Positions 48,697-57,058 of a stretch of DNA of 64,000 nucleotides are shown piece after piece. Positions within the stretch are counted from its first letter, which is position 1, and each line of letters opens with the position of its first letter. The position numbers were made by a program, and so were the translations under genes. The stretch covers positions 92,202-156,201 of the forward strand of contig JAFQEB010000086.1 of the NCBI GenBank assembly GCA_017399225.1, read 5' to 3'. Under the pieces are notes generated by a model that saw only the letters and a program-made list of their open reading frames with translations, had not been told where the DNA came from and ran no database searches. The stretch is from Clostridia bacterium (lineage in GTDB: Bacteria > Bacillota_A > Clostridia > Christensenellales > Aristaeellaceae).

Positions 48697-48987
48697 TCAC
48701 CCCTCATCATCGATCAGAGAAGATGGATCATCCGCAGGATCAGGGCGGACAAAACCACCAGGTCGCAATGTATACTTGTAATGCTCATGCTGCAAAGTCT
48801 TGACATGAGTACGCAGCGTATATAGCGCGCCGCCGATGTCATTTACGGCAGTGCGTACATTGACATCAGGAGAAATCTTGCGCAGACTCGGAATCTCGTC
48901 TTCAAACAAAGTAATAGCACCTTCACACAACAAGCGCATCTGTGAAAACAGATCTCCTGCAATATCCATAAAGTCCAGATCTTCCAT
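48697..48987 (-). CDS. Small conserved element protein, function unknown
   Basis: This 96-aa acidic soluble protein (MEDLDFMDIAGDLFSQMRLL) is mostly helical with a charged C-terminus ending in DDEG. The start at 48987 has AAGGAGGTTGCTCACCT upstream. It lies between the CD1845-like and MobC genes in the mobilisation operon. I recognise no domain. Confidence 0.65.
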   Translation of the reverse strand: MEDLDFMDIAGDLFSQMRLLCEGAITLFEDEIPSLRKISPDVNVRTAVNDIGGALYTLRTHVKTLQHEHYKYTLRPGGFVRPDPADDPSSLIDDEG

Positions 48988-49058
48988 AGGTGAGCAACCT
49001 CCTTGCTGCTTGTTCCACCTATGTCATATCGCATATTCTTCTTTTTTGCAAGGATACG

Positions 49059-49403
49059 TCAGGACATACCGCTCAATTGTGTCAATAGCTGGTTGAGGCT
49101 GCCCCATAGCTGCTCCTGCTGTTTCTGTACATCCGCAATGTCCACCTCATAAATACGCCCGGTTTCGTTCAAACGTCGGGCGATCTGATTGACATTATTA
49201 CTGGTTCGCCGCATAAGAGAGATGATCTCTTTCAGCTCTGGCACATCCAGCCGGACAACATAACCGTCAATGGCGATTTTTCGCAGGTACGCTTCACGGT
49301 TAGTGGTTCCAAGGGCAAGCATCTTTTCTTCGATCAATGCCTTTTCCCTTTCGGTGACGCGGAAATTCATCTGCACCTTGCGAACACGGTTCGGTTCATT
49401 CAT
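49059..49403 (-). CDS. mobC: MobC relaxosome accessory protein
   Basis: This 114-aa protein has an N-terminal ribbon-helix-helix-like part (VQMNFRVTEREKALIEEKM) and the MobC box RRTSNNVNQIARRLNETGRI. MobC binds near the transfer origin and helps the relaxase open the strands. It overlaps the upstream DUF3848 gene by 4 nt and starts at 49403. Confidence 0.9.
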   Translation of the reverse strand: MNEPNRVRKVQMNFRVTEREKALIEEKMLALGTTNREAYLRKIAIDGYVVRLDVPELKEIISLMRRTSNNVNQIARRLNETGRIYEVDIADVQKQQEQLWGSLNQLLTQLSGMS

Positions 49404-49891
49404 CGCTGCGGCTCCTTACGGGTAGGCGTTTTTTTGCAGGTGCATTCGCCTTCTGCTGAAGCTGTTGATGAATGGAGGGTTGCTGCTCCTGCGCCTGCTT
49501 TCGTGCTTCGCGCATAAACAGCGGAGTGCGGATAGATCGGCAGGCCGGTCATCTGCTGAGCTTCCAGGGTTTCTTTTGCACACTGCTCAACGCACTCCCA
49601 GACATGTTCCATGTGGGGCGACTCCGAATGCTCCAGCTTGTCAAAGACCGCTGCGAGGGGTTTATCCATATCCAGCAACACCGTCGCATATCGGTCAGTC
49701 AGATCATTGTACTCAAGGCTCAGCAGGATGTCCTCACGCATGACATAATCGTAGGCATGGTGCAGGATCATGTCAGCGGGCTGCTCCTTCAGCCAGGCGG
49801 TGAAGTCCTGCTGTTCGGCAAACATTTTCTGATATAGGGCGGTATTGAGTTCTCCATTGGTCATCTTCGTCATCTCCCAGGTCATATTCAT
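49400..49891 (-). CDS. DUF3848 protein, possibly frameshifted at its C-terminus
   Basis: This 163-aa protein has residues 10-130 that match DUF3848 of conjugative elements (ELNTALYQKMFAEQQDFTAW; YDYVMREDILLSLEYNDLTD; HVWECVEQCAKETLEAQ). The function is unknown. The last 35 codons (ARSTKAGAGAATLHSST...) look unlike the family; one inserted base near 49510 would instead give a Gln/Lys-rich tail (EARKQAQEQQPSIHQQLQQK) ending at a TGA overlapping the mobC start. Both frames end within 4 bases of each other, so the break is suggestive, not certain. Confidence 0.75.
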   Translation of the reverse strand: MNMTWEMTKMTNGELNTALYQKMFAEQQDFTAWLKEQPADMILHHAYDYVMREDILLSLEYNDLTDRYATVLLDMDKPLAAVFDKLEHSESPHMEHVWECVEQCAKETLEAQQMTGLPIYPHSAVYARSTKAGAGAATLHSSTASAEGECTCKKTPTRKEPQR

Positions 49892-49900
49892 TTCTGACGG

Positions 49901-51937
49901 TTATTTCATAGGGCCACTTTCACGTGCATTCTGGCTCCTGCTATTTGGTGCCTTGTGTGCAGCTGTCTTGGGCTTGATTTGCTTTGCTGCGGCTGCCAGC
50001 TCCTCCTGTATGGAGGGCTTCTCCTCCGAAAACATGGATAGCTGCTTTCCCTGTGGGGCAGCAAGCGCAAGAGCTGCCTCCTTCTGCTGGAAAAGCGGCA
50101 CCGATTCAACATGGGTCAGCAGTTGCTCCCGCTTCAGCTCTGCGATCAGCTCATCGAACACAGCATTGATCGCTTTCCGCTCCTCACTCTGGGGAAAAGC
50201 TTTGATCAGTTCTGCCGTGCCATCTTTGTTGATGGCCATGTTGATGGCACACTCCGCGTGCCCACACAGGTAGTCAGAACGCTGAGGCTGCAGCTTGTCC
50301 ATCACATAACAGGCGAAAGCTCGCGCGGACATCTCTACTGCGCTGTCCCAGTAGTCGCCGTCCTTGCCGCAGTGTTCAGCCATGCGCCTGGAATTACGCA
50401 GGTAATCGGTTTCCACATTGCGTAGCAGCGGCGGATGCAGCACCTCTGTGATGGCACGTTCGTAGTCCTCCAGCTCTTCGCGGTCGTACTTCAGCAGGCC
50501 GTGCCCGGTAAGCTCCTGCCGCATTTCACTGAAGCGCTCTATTGTTCCGGTTTCCCCGGTAAGGAACGCCTTTTTCAGTTCCTGATACTTCTGAAATCGC
50601 TGTTCATCCCCGGTTTGCGACACCATGTAGAGCAGCTTGGCATCAAGCCAACGTTCCGCATTGTCCAGCAAGCGTTGCTTACGAAATTCCACCCGGCGGG
50701 CGGCCTGCTCCGGTGTTTCTGGCTTGAAAAAGATCGTCATCATCAGCTTCTGCATCAGCGGATGGTGCTCGGCATGCTCGCTCAGGAATCCATTCACACC
50801 CAACTTTCCTCCCAGGTAATCGTCAAAGCTGTGCCACCATTCATGGGCTAAAGAGCCTGCGCCCCGCAGCTTGGTCAGGTTGATCACTTTTCGCAGGGGC
50901 TCATAATGAGCCACGGCATTACCACTTCCCCGGGCTCCAAAGGCGATGGCCAGCGTCCCCCGCTCGGCGATGTCATGGGGGCTGATCTGCAATACAGACG
51001 CCAGATCCATCAGTGCGTCGTAGCCCATGTTCAGGGAGGCCTGACGGTCAACCTGGCTCATCCAATTGCCGAATTCACCGCCCCGGAAATCGAAGGTGTC
51101 CAAATAGTCCTGGCCTGTTACATCCCGGTTGTGGCGGTAGTCATGCCCGGTACGCTTTACATGGGCCAGTTGCTGGGGCACGAAGCGCTGCTTGCCTTTT
51201 ACACGGCGGCTTGCCGCATCCTGGGCATATTTAAGCGCATCCTCATAGCTTTGGAAGTTGGTCTGCAATATGGCATATCCCTTGGTGACATAGAATGTGT
51301 TTATCTCCCAGTTTTCCCGGGCTGAATAACCATTGCCGGTGTAGAAGCGAATACTGTAACCAGCGGGAACTCGCTGCTCCTTAGGTACACCGAACTGCTC
51401 CCGCTGGGCAGGATTCAGCAGTTCGAATTCGTACATGCGCTCCGACGCCACACGGATGGTCTGGAACAGCTTGTGATCCAGCAAGGCGTTCTCTCGCCCC
51501 TTGGCTGTCCAGCCATAACCGCTGTCACGCCGCTCCAGATACCCAGGGGCGATCAGCACCTTTTCAACCGCTGTGAGCACATCCTGTACGGTACGCACCT
51601 GTTCCGTCACTGTCTGAATCTCACGGATGGTGTCAATATACTGCTTCTGTCGGGCCAGACGAAGCTCCGGTGTATTGTCACCCATGCGATAGACAGGTCT
51701 GGGGCTGATAGCATCGCGAACCTTCTTGATGTAATAAGCCACGCCAATGGGAACGCCGTCGTCCACCAGTGCCTGATAATCCGGACGCTTCCAGATGTTA
51801 TCCTTTTTGACGTGGTGATCAGCCTCGCGTTCGTTCATGTCATCCAGATCGAACGAATACAGGCCGCGGATTCGCCATAGATCCTTTTTGGCTCCGCCGA
51901 TTTTCTCACCGAAGTCCTGATGCTGCACTGCAGCCAT
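49901..51937 (-). CDS. Large LPD1-domain protein with a metallopeptidase motif
   Basis: This 678-aa protein has an N-terminal helical region, then a region with RVPAGYSIRFYTGNGYSARE and FDFRGGEFGNWMSQVDRQAS. This is followed by the LPD1 (large polyvalent protein) type domain with GAGSLAHEWWHSFDDYLG, whose HExxH box is a zinc metallopeptidase signature. The C-terminal tail is Lys/Gln-rich. LPD1 proteins are found on phages and conjugative elements and are suspected to act in the recipient cell against host defences; this is not proven. The start at 51937 has AAAGGAGGATAATC upstream. Confidence 0.78.
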   Translation of the reverse strand: MAAVQHQDFGEKIGGAKKDLWRIRGLYSFDLDDMNEREADHHVKKDNIWKRPDYQALVDDGVPIGVAYYIKKVRDAISPRPVYRMGDNTPELRLARQKQYIDTIREIQTVTEQVRTVQDVLTAVEKVLIAPGYLERRDSGYGWTAKGRENALLDHKLFQTIRVASERMYEFELLNPAQREQFGVPKEQRVPAGYSIRFYTGNGYSARENWEINTFYVTKGYAILQTNFQSYEDALKYAQDAASRRVKGKQRFVPQQLAHVKRTGHDYRHNRDVTGQDYLDTFDFRGGEFGNWMSQVDRQASLNMGYDALMDLASVLQISPHDIAERGTLAIAFGARGSGNAVAHYEPLRKVINLTKLRGAGSLAHEWWHSFDDYLGGKLGVNGFLSEHAEHHPLMQKLMMTIFFKPETPEQAARRVEFRKQRLLDNAERWLDAKLLYMVSQTGDEQRFQKYQELKKAFLTGETGTIERFSEMRQELTGHGLLKYDREELEDYERAITEVLHPPLLRNVETDYLRNSRRMAEHCGKDGDYWDSAVEMSARAFACYVMDKLQPQRSDYLCGHAECAINMAINKDGTAELIKAFPQSEERKAINAVFDELIAELKREQLLTHVESVPLFQQKEAALALAAPQGKQLSMFSEEKPSIQEELAAAAKQIKPKTAAHKAPNSRSQNARESGPMK

Positions 51938-51997
51938 GATTATCCTCCTTTCTTCATAGAAAAGCCCCATCCGCAGCCTTGGCGGACGGAGCAAGAA

Positions 51998-52600
51998 TCA
52001 TTCGATGCAGGGTTCTTTTTTCTGCTTTGGGGGAACTTTCGGCTCAGGTACAGCCTGCTTGCGCAACTGTTCTACAACAGAGGGTCGTTCAGGCTCCCGT
52101 TTTCCGTTGTTGAGAATACCGTCAATCATCCCGAAGTCATCCTCCAACAGCATCTCAGCATTTCTCAGCGGTTGGTCTGACAGAAATCCATACAGCTCCT
52201 GGAATCCGAAACGGTCCACATAATGCGCTGTAACCACATCGTTCACCTTGAGTGCCACAATGTCACTCACCGACAGGCTGTGACCGTGAAAATCTTCCGG
52301 GCGCTCCATGTTGAAACGGTAGAAAAGGTTATTGAGCAGTTCAGGGATTGCCTTTCCTTCCGTGTTGTACAGGTTTCCGGTATAGACTGCCGCGTAGTTA
52401 TCACGCTCTACTGTCAATCCCGCAGCCTGCAGCTGACTCATGGGAAGGAAACGTAGGTCATGGGTACTTTCGTGATCCCGAAGCTGATAAATCGCAAAGG
52501 CATCAGCCGGATTGACCAGGAACATCCGCTCCATATCCTTTTCTGTCAGGGTATCACTGTAGACAAGTTTCAAGTATTCGCGCCATCGTTCTTCTGACAT
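51998..52600 (-). CDS. YodL/DUF4316-domain element protein
   Basis: This 200-aa protein has residues 35-150 that match the YodL-like domain (FAIYQLRDHESTHDLRFLPM; YAAVYTGNLYNTEGKAIPEL; GHSLSVSDIVALKVN; AHYVDRFGFQEL). The end (LLEDDFGMIDGILNNGK) resembles DUF4316. It is common directly downstream of topB in CTn-type elements. The function is unknown. Its start lies inside the 3' end of topB (31-nt overlap) with an AAGGAGGG site, so translation is coupled. Confidence 0.78.
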   Translation of the reverse strand: MSEERWREYLKLVYSDTLTEKDMERMFLVNPADAFAIYQLRDHESTHDLRFLPMSQLQAAGLTVERDNYAAVYTGNLYNTEGKAIPELLNNLFYRFNMERPEDFHGHSLSVSDIVALKVNDVVTAHYVDRFGFQELYGFLSDQPLRNAEMLLEDDFGMIDGILNNGKREPERPSVVEQLRKQAVPEPKVPPKQKKEPCIE

Positions 52601-54696
52601 GCAGAACCCTCCTTATGGTCAAATTCAATACGAAACTGCGGCGAGCCATCTGTCCGGCACTCCAGCACAAGGCTTGCGCTGTATGGCTTGCCGGTGCGCT
52701 TGGAGCGAAGGTTATTCAGTTTCACCCGTTTATCCTTAAGCAACAGCAGCGCCAGCTGACGGTTCACGGCGATCTGCTGCCCGGTCAGGAACTTGTTGTC
52801 CTTCCAGATGGCAAAGCGACAGCCGTGATTGGTACAGAAGAATCCCTTGTCGGATTCTGTGACCGGCCTTGCGCAATGCGGGCAAGCGCCTATGCTTTCC
52901 TTTTGCGAGGGAAAGAGCGTTTCTGCGCCTTTGACGGGTTTTACGGTGATTTTCAGTTCAGTCAGCATGGTGCGGATATCTTGCAAGAAGGCGTCAACGC
53001 TTTCCTCACCGCGCTCGATGCGCTTCAAACGCTGCTCCCATCCTGCGGTCAGAAGTGGTGATTGCAACTGCTCCGGCAGGATCGTAATGAGCGCCACCCC
53101 CTTGGGTGTGGGCATCAGATGCTTGGTACGCTTGTCGCCCTTTCGGGTGACAAAACCGGTGGAAATCAGCTTTTCCAGTATGCCAGCACGGGTCGCGGGA
53201 GTGCCAAGTCCCTTGCGTTCTGCATCTTCCGGGGCGTCATCAGCACCGGCGGTTTCCATTGCAGCCAGCAGGCTGTCTTCGGTGTAGTGCTTGGGCGGCG
53301 TGGTTTTTCCCTCTTTCAGCGTGGCAACCACCGGGCCAAGCTCCTGTCCTTTTTTCAGTTCCGGGATGCCATACTCGGGTTCAGACTGTTCCTTGTTGAT
53401 GCGTCCGCCGATGCTGCCCTGATAGGTGGTTTCCGGGATGCGCCAGCCCATCTGTTTGACGGTCTTGCCCTTGGCAGTGAACGGAATACCTTCGCATGTC
53501 AGCTTGATGGAGGTTTCTTCCCAGGTGTGTGGATTGCCAACGGCACACAGCAAACGGACACACACCATCTGCAGAATGTCCGCTTCTCCGATAGGCAGCG
53601 AAACGAGATTGGCATGCACCATGCTCTGCGTGGGGATAATGGCATGGTGATCGGATACCTTGCTGTCATCAATCACTTGGGCAGCGTTCACCGGCAGATT
53701 GAGGCCCGCCGTATAGGGAAATACCGCTGCAACGGAAGGAGCCAAATGGCCGACCATCGTTACCATTTCGCTGGTGAGATAGCGGCTGTCCGTGCGCGGA
53801 TAGGAAAGCAGCTTCTTTTCATACAGCGATTGGGCGTAATCCAGCGTTTGCTGAGCGGAGTAGCCGAACAGGCGGTTTGCGTCACGCTGCAAGGTGGTCA
53901 GATCGTAGAGCTTGGGTGGCTTCTCAGACTTCTGCTTGGTCTCAATGGACTGCACCACCGCCGTCTGCAGGTTGCAGAGCTGCTGAATCCGTTCCGCTTC
54001 CGCCTTATCCGTCATGCGCTCCGTATGAGCAAGGAAGCCGCAGCTGATCTGCACGGAATAAAAAGGTTCGGCTTGAAAGCCCGTGATAGCTGCTTCCCGA
54101 CTGACGAGCAGCGCCAGTGTGGGCGACATAACGCGGCCTACGTTCAATGTGGTTCCGTACATCAGGGAGAAAAGCCGGGTGGCATTGATACCCACCAGCC
54201 AGTCAGCTTGCGCTCTGCATAGTGCAGCCTGATAGAGCCGATCAAAGTCATGCCCATCCCGCAGAGCAAGAAAGCCGCTGCGGATTGCGCTCTCTTCCAG
54301 CGAGGAGATCCACAGCCTCTTGATGGGCTTGGTGCATTTGCACTGCTGGTACATCAGACGGAAAATCAGCTCGCCCTCCCGTCCTGCGTCAGTGGCACAG
54401 ACGATAGTATCTACCCTGGAATCGTTCATCAGGCTGCGAAGGATATTGAATTGCTTACGGGTGGCGTCGCAGGCCATGTACTGCCATCTATCCGGCAGAA
54501 TGGGAAGATCGTCCCACTGCCATTTTGAGTAGCGTTCATTGTACAGATGCGGCATAGCCAGCTCCACCAGATGACCGACGCACCAGCTGACGATATAGCC
54601 AGCGCCGATCAGGTAGCCGCTTTCCTTTTTCGTTGCGCCCAGCACAGCGGCGATGCTCTGGGCAACACTGGGTTTTTCAGCGATGACGAGGTGCAT
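52570..54696 (-). CDS. topB: DNA topoisomerase III (TopB-like)
   Basis: This 708-aa type IA topoisomerase has a TOPRIM domain (HLVIAEKPSVAQSIAAVLGA; ATDAGREGELIFR), the active-site Tyr in LSYPRTDSRYLT, and a C-terminal single zinc ribbon (CPHCARPVTESDKGFFCTNH). It is the CD1106-type enzyme of Tn1549-like elements, thought to resolve DNA during replication or transfer. The start at 54696 is chosen by the conserved N-terminus and GAAAGGAGCAAAAC; a longer frame reaches 54822. Confidence 0.94.
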   Translation of the reverse strand: MHLVIAEKPSVAQSIAAVLGATKKESGYLIGAGYIVSWCVGHLVELAMPHLYNERYSKWQWDDLPILPDRWQYMACDATRKQFNILRSLMNDSRVDTIVCATDAGREGELIFRLMYQQCKCTKPIKRLWISSLEESAIRSGFLALRDGHDFDRLYQAALCRAQADWLVGINATRLFSLMYGTTLNVGRVMSPTLALLVSREAAITGFQAEPFYSVQISCGFLAHTERMTDKAEAERIQQLCNLQTAVVQSIETKQKSEKPPKLYDLTTLQRDANRLFGYSAQQTLDYAQSLYEKKLLSYPRTDSRYLTSEMVTMVGHLAPSVAAVFPYTAGLNLPVNAAQVIDDSKVSDHHAIIPTQSMVHANLVSLPIGEADILQMVCVRLLCAVGNPHTWEETSIKLTCEGIPFTAKGKTVKQMGWRIPETTYQGSIGGRINKEQSEPEYGIPELKKGQELGPVVATLKEGKTTPPKHYTEDSLLAAMETAGADDAPEDAERKGLGTPATRAGILEKLISTGFVTRKGDKRTKHLMPTPKGVALITILPEQLQSPLLTAGWEQRLKRIERGEESVDAFLQDIRTMLTELKITVKPVKGAETLFPSQKESIGACPHCARPVTESDKGFFCTNHGCRFAIWKDNKFLTGQQIAVNRQLALLLLKDKRVKLNNLRSKRTGKPYSASLVLECRTDGSPQFRIEFDHKEGSACQKNDGANT

Positions 54697-54720
54697 GTTT
54701 TGCTCCTTTCTATGTTTGCC

Positions 54721-54749
54721 TTGCGTTTCAGTCAAACATATGGTATAGT
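54721..54749 (+). promoter_or_regulatory. Plus-strand promoter ahead of the tRNA-like gene
   Basis: TTGCGT, 17 bp, TATAGT. It points rightwards, away from topB, towards the tRNA-like sequence and its terminator. Confidence 0.6.
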
Positions 54750-54926
54750 AACTTTGTACCTTAGTTGGTAATGGTATGTACAACTGCCCTTTGGGCAGGT
54801 ATCCCTGTCGATGTGGTTTCACTCTTCATGACCTTGATTCAGGCACTCATTGCAGTTATGGATTTTGTGAATATTGGGGAGGGGTTCTCTTTGGCAAACA
54901 TTTTGACGGTGGTAAGCGGCACGCAC

Positions 54927-55001
54927 GGAGTGGTCCGCAAATGGTGGGAAGTACATACCGTTACAAGTGCCGAGTAGGTTCAAGCCCTGCCCGCTCCGCC
55001 A
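54927..55001 (+). ncRNA. tRNA-like RNA with encoded CCA end
   Basis: This 75-nt stretch has three marks of a tRNA. The acceptor stem GGAGTGG / CCGCTCC (7 bp, one G-U) is followed by GCCA. The T arm GTAGG-TTCAAGC-CCTGC is 5+7+5. A D-loop-like AATGGT is present with a 3-bp TCC/GGA stem. The anticodon arm is not canonical: only a GTAC/GTGC stem with an oversized loop can be drawn. A promoter lies 180 bp upstream and a perfect terminator starts 4 bp downstream. It could be a degenerate tRNA, a tRNA mimic or the 3' domain of a longer RNA (about 54756-55034). A 69-codon hydrophobic frame (54765-54977) overlaps but has no ribosome binding site. Confidence 0.45.
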
Positions 55002-55004
55002 TTT

Positions 55005-55034
55005 GGGGGCTGTCAATTTGACAGCCCCCTTTTT
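55005..55034 (+). terminator. Terminator of the tRNA-like transcript
   Basis: GGGGGCTGTCA / TGACAGCCCCC with a 3-nt loop and a TTTTT run on the plus strand: a textbook rightward terminator, although the protein genes on both sides run leftward. Confidence 0.9.
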
Positions 55035-55035
55035 G

Positions 55036-56757
55036 TTATTCATCCGATTCTTCTTCGTCCTCAAACTCGTACTCATCGTCGAAGTCGGGGACATTCCTTG
55101 CAGAGCTATCCTTCTTCTTTACCAGCCAGAAGATCGCGCCACCGATAGCAGCGACGCCGCCGATCAGCAGGATCATGGGCAGCATTTCTTCCATGCCGTC
55201 ATCCTCAACCACGATGGGCGCAGGCTGCTGCGTGACAGGGGCAGGTTCCGGCGTCACATACACGATCTGAGGCGTGGGCGTAGGCTGGATTTCATCTTCC
55301 GAAACGACGCTCATCAGATCACGGTCATCGACAAGGTTCAGGAAGTAGGTTTCGTAGATTTCGTTCTCCTCGTCGATAGGTTTGTCGTAGTCGATAACCA
55401 TGTAATAGGTTTCGCCAGCGCGGGTCTGAACCGTAATGAACTGCTTATTGGTGGACGCGCTGTACAGCATGTCCATCGTCTGCATATTCCCCTCACCCTT
55501 GTAAGGCTGACCGGGACCGAGAGGAACATACACAGTTTCGGGTTCTGCAGTCACCTGAGGCTGATAGTAAGAATACATGTGGGGATCAGGCGTCACATAC
55601 ACGATCTGCTGCTGGGGCGCAGTCGTAACAACAGGCGTCGAAGTTGCAACCGGCGTGGCGGTAGGCTTCTTGGTGCTGCTGGCCGGTTTCTTTGTCGTGG
55701 AAGGCTTTTTCGTGGGTTTTGTCGTAGGCTTGGGCGTGTTGGTGGGTTCAGGCGTAGGCTCCACATAATAGGGATTGTCCAGCGTAACAGGAGCGCTGAA
55801 ATTTCCTGCATAGTCGTAGGCGCGGATCGCCAGCTGCTTGTAGCCCAGCAGCGGGTCTTCCATACGCACATCCAGTGTACCATCCACAAGGGTCGTAAAC
55901 AGCAGTCCATTCACCTGAATGCCCGCAACCTGGGCCAGATCGTCCACGGCCTCAACGTGCAGCACCTGATCACGGAAACCGGCAGTTACCTCCGGAGCGT
56001 AGTGGTCGAAGATGTTGATCTCCTTGTTGGTATCGAAGTAGGTTTCTTCATCACCAAACAGCCGCACCGTCATCTTGGAGTTGCAGTACACCTCAATATC
56101 GGTGTAGTAGTAACCATCATACAGAACAAGCTCGCTGTTCTTCATGGTTTTCCACTCCGTATCACCGATACGGTAACGCACCTTATGCCACAGCTGATCG
56201 CTGGCAGGCGTGATCTTGATACGCACGGCAGCAGAATCAGTGTTGCGCCAACCCGAAGGCACCTTGATACTCACATCAAACAGCGTTTTCAGATCAACAG
56301 GAGGCTGTTCCGGTTCTTCCGGCTGTTCAGGAGTGTCAGTGGGCTGTTCATCAGGCGTCTCCGTGGGAGTGTCAGGAGCAGTTGTTGAATCACCCGCCGG
56401 ATCATCCGAAGGGGTTTCCGTTTGGGTACCATCATCCGGAATTTCCAGAGAGTCATCAGGCTGCGTGGTATTGTCCGGCGTTTCCACAGGCGTATCAGAC
56501 TGCGTGGTGTCGTCGTCCGGCTGTTCCGTTGTATCCTCGGTAGGCACTTCAACAGGCAGATCCGTCACGGCATCCTCCACAGCAGTATCGGTATTATCTG
56601 CTGTATCCCCCACGACAACATCGGCATCCTCAACGATTTCCACATCCGTGGGGATCTCATACTCGGCACGCGCTGCAAAGCCAGAAACAAAGCCGGAAAT
56701 GATCATCACGATCACAATCAGCCCCAGCCATGCTTTCCAGTCCATCTTATTCATCAT
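55036..56757 (-). CDS. CD1107-family surface protein of the transfer module
   Basis: This 573-aa protein has an N-terminal signal anchor (LGLIVIVMIISGFVSGFAAR). It has a Thr/Asp/Pro-rich stalk (about 35-165), an Ig-like region (about 170-330), a second Pro/Thr/Lys-rich linker, and a DUF4366-type domain (GNMQTMDMLYSASTNKQFIT; YYMVIDYDKP). It ends with a C-terminal membrane helix (MLPMILLIGGVAAIGGAIFW) and an acidic tail. This layout is that of the CD1107-family mobile element proteins, thought to be part of the cell-surface transfer apparatus. It overlaps the DUF4315-like gene. Confidence 0.88.
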   Translation of the reverse strand: MMNKMDWKAWLGLIVIVMIISGFVSGFAARAEYEIPTDVEIVEDADVVVGDTADNTDTAVEDAVTDLPVEVPTEDTTEQPDDDTTQSDTPVETPDNTTQPDDSLEIPDDGTQTETPSDDPAGDSTTAPDTPTETPDEQPTDTPEQPEEPEQPPVDLKTLFDVSIKVPSGWRNTDSAAVRIKITPASDQLWHKVRYRIGDTEWKTMKNSELVLYDGYYYTDIEVYCNSKMTVRLFGDEETYFDTNKEINIFDHYAPEVTAGFRDQVLHVEAVDDLAQVAGIQVNGLLFTTLVDGTLDVRMEDPLLGYKQLAIRAYDYAGNFSAPVTLDNPYYVEPTPEPTNTPKPTTKPTKKPSTTKKPASSTKKPTATPVATSTPVVTTAPQQQIVYVTPDPHMYSYYQPQVTAEPETVYVPLGPGQPYKGEGNMQTMDMLYSASTNKQFITVQTRAGETYYMVIDYDKPIDEENEIYETYFLNLVDDRDLMSVVSEDEIQPTPTPQIVYVTPEPAPVTQQPAPIVVEDDGMEEMLPMILLIGGVAAIGGAIFWLVKKKDSSARNVPDFDDEYEFEDEEESDE

Positions 56758-57049
56758 GGGTCATACCCTCCTCATCATTATCGGCCATCACCGAGGCAGG
56801 CTCGGCGCAGGCTCTTGTCATCGGAAAAGGGACGCCCTCACGACGTCCCTCCAGGAAGCGCTGGAATTCATCAAGGCCCATCTGGGTACTCCTGACCAGC
56901 GCAATGATTTCCAGATTCTCTTCTTCGGTAATGAACGAAGCCAGTTCCTCGTTCCTGGCCGTCAAGTGGCTGATTGTATCAAGATTTTCCTGATACTCCG
57001 CGCGATGCCTTTCCAGCATGTCGCGGTTACTCTGTTTGCGTCGTCTCAT
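56747..57049 (-). CDS. DUF4315-like coiled-coil protein
   Basis: This 100-aa helical protein (EYQENLDTISHLTARNEELA) has the DUF4315-like ending LEIIALVRSTQMGLDEFQRF. It is conserved between CD1107- and CD1108-type genes in Tn1549-family modules. The function is unknown. It overlaps the next gene by 11 nt. Confidence 0.75.
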   Translation of the reverse strand: MRRRKQSNRDMLERHRAEYQENLDTISHLTARNEELASFITEEENLEIIALVRSTQMGLDEFQRFLEGRREGVPFPMTRACAEPASVMADNDEEGMTHDE

Positions 57050-57058
57050 TTTTCCTCC

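Noticed and set aside
54765..54977. Hydrophobic 70-codon plus-strand frame as a possible toxin or small membrane protein
   Set aside because: No ribosome binding site before its start codons, and the frame runs through the tRNA-like sequence; the RNA explanation fits the promoter and terminator better.
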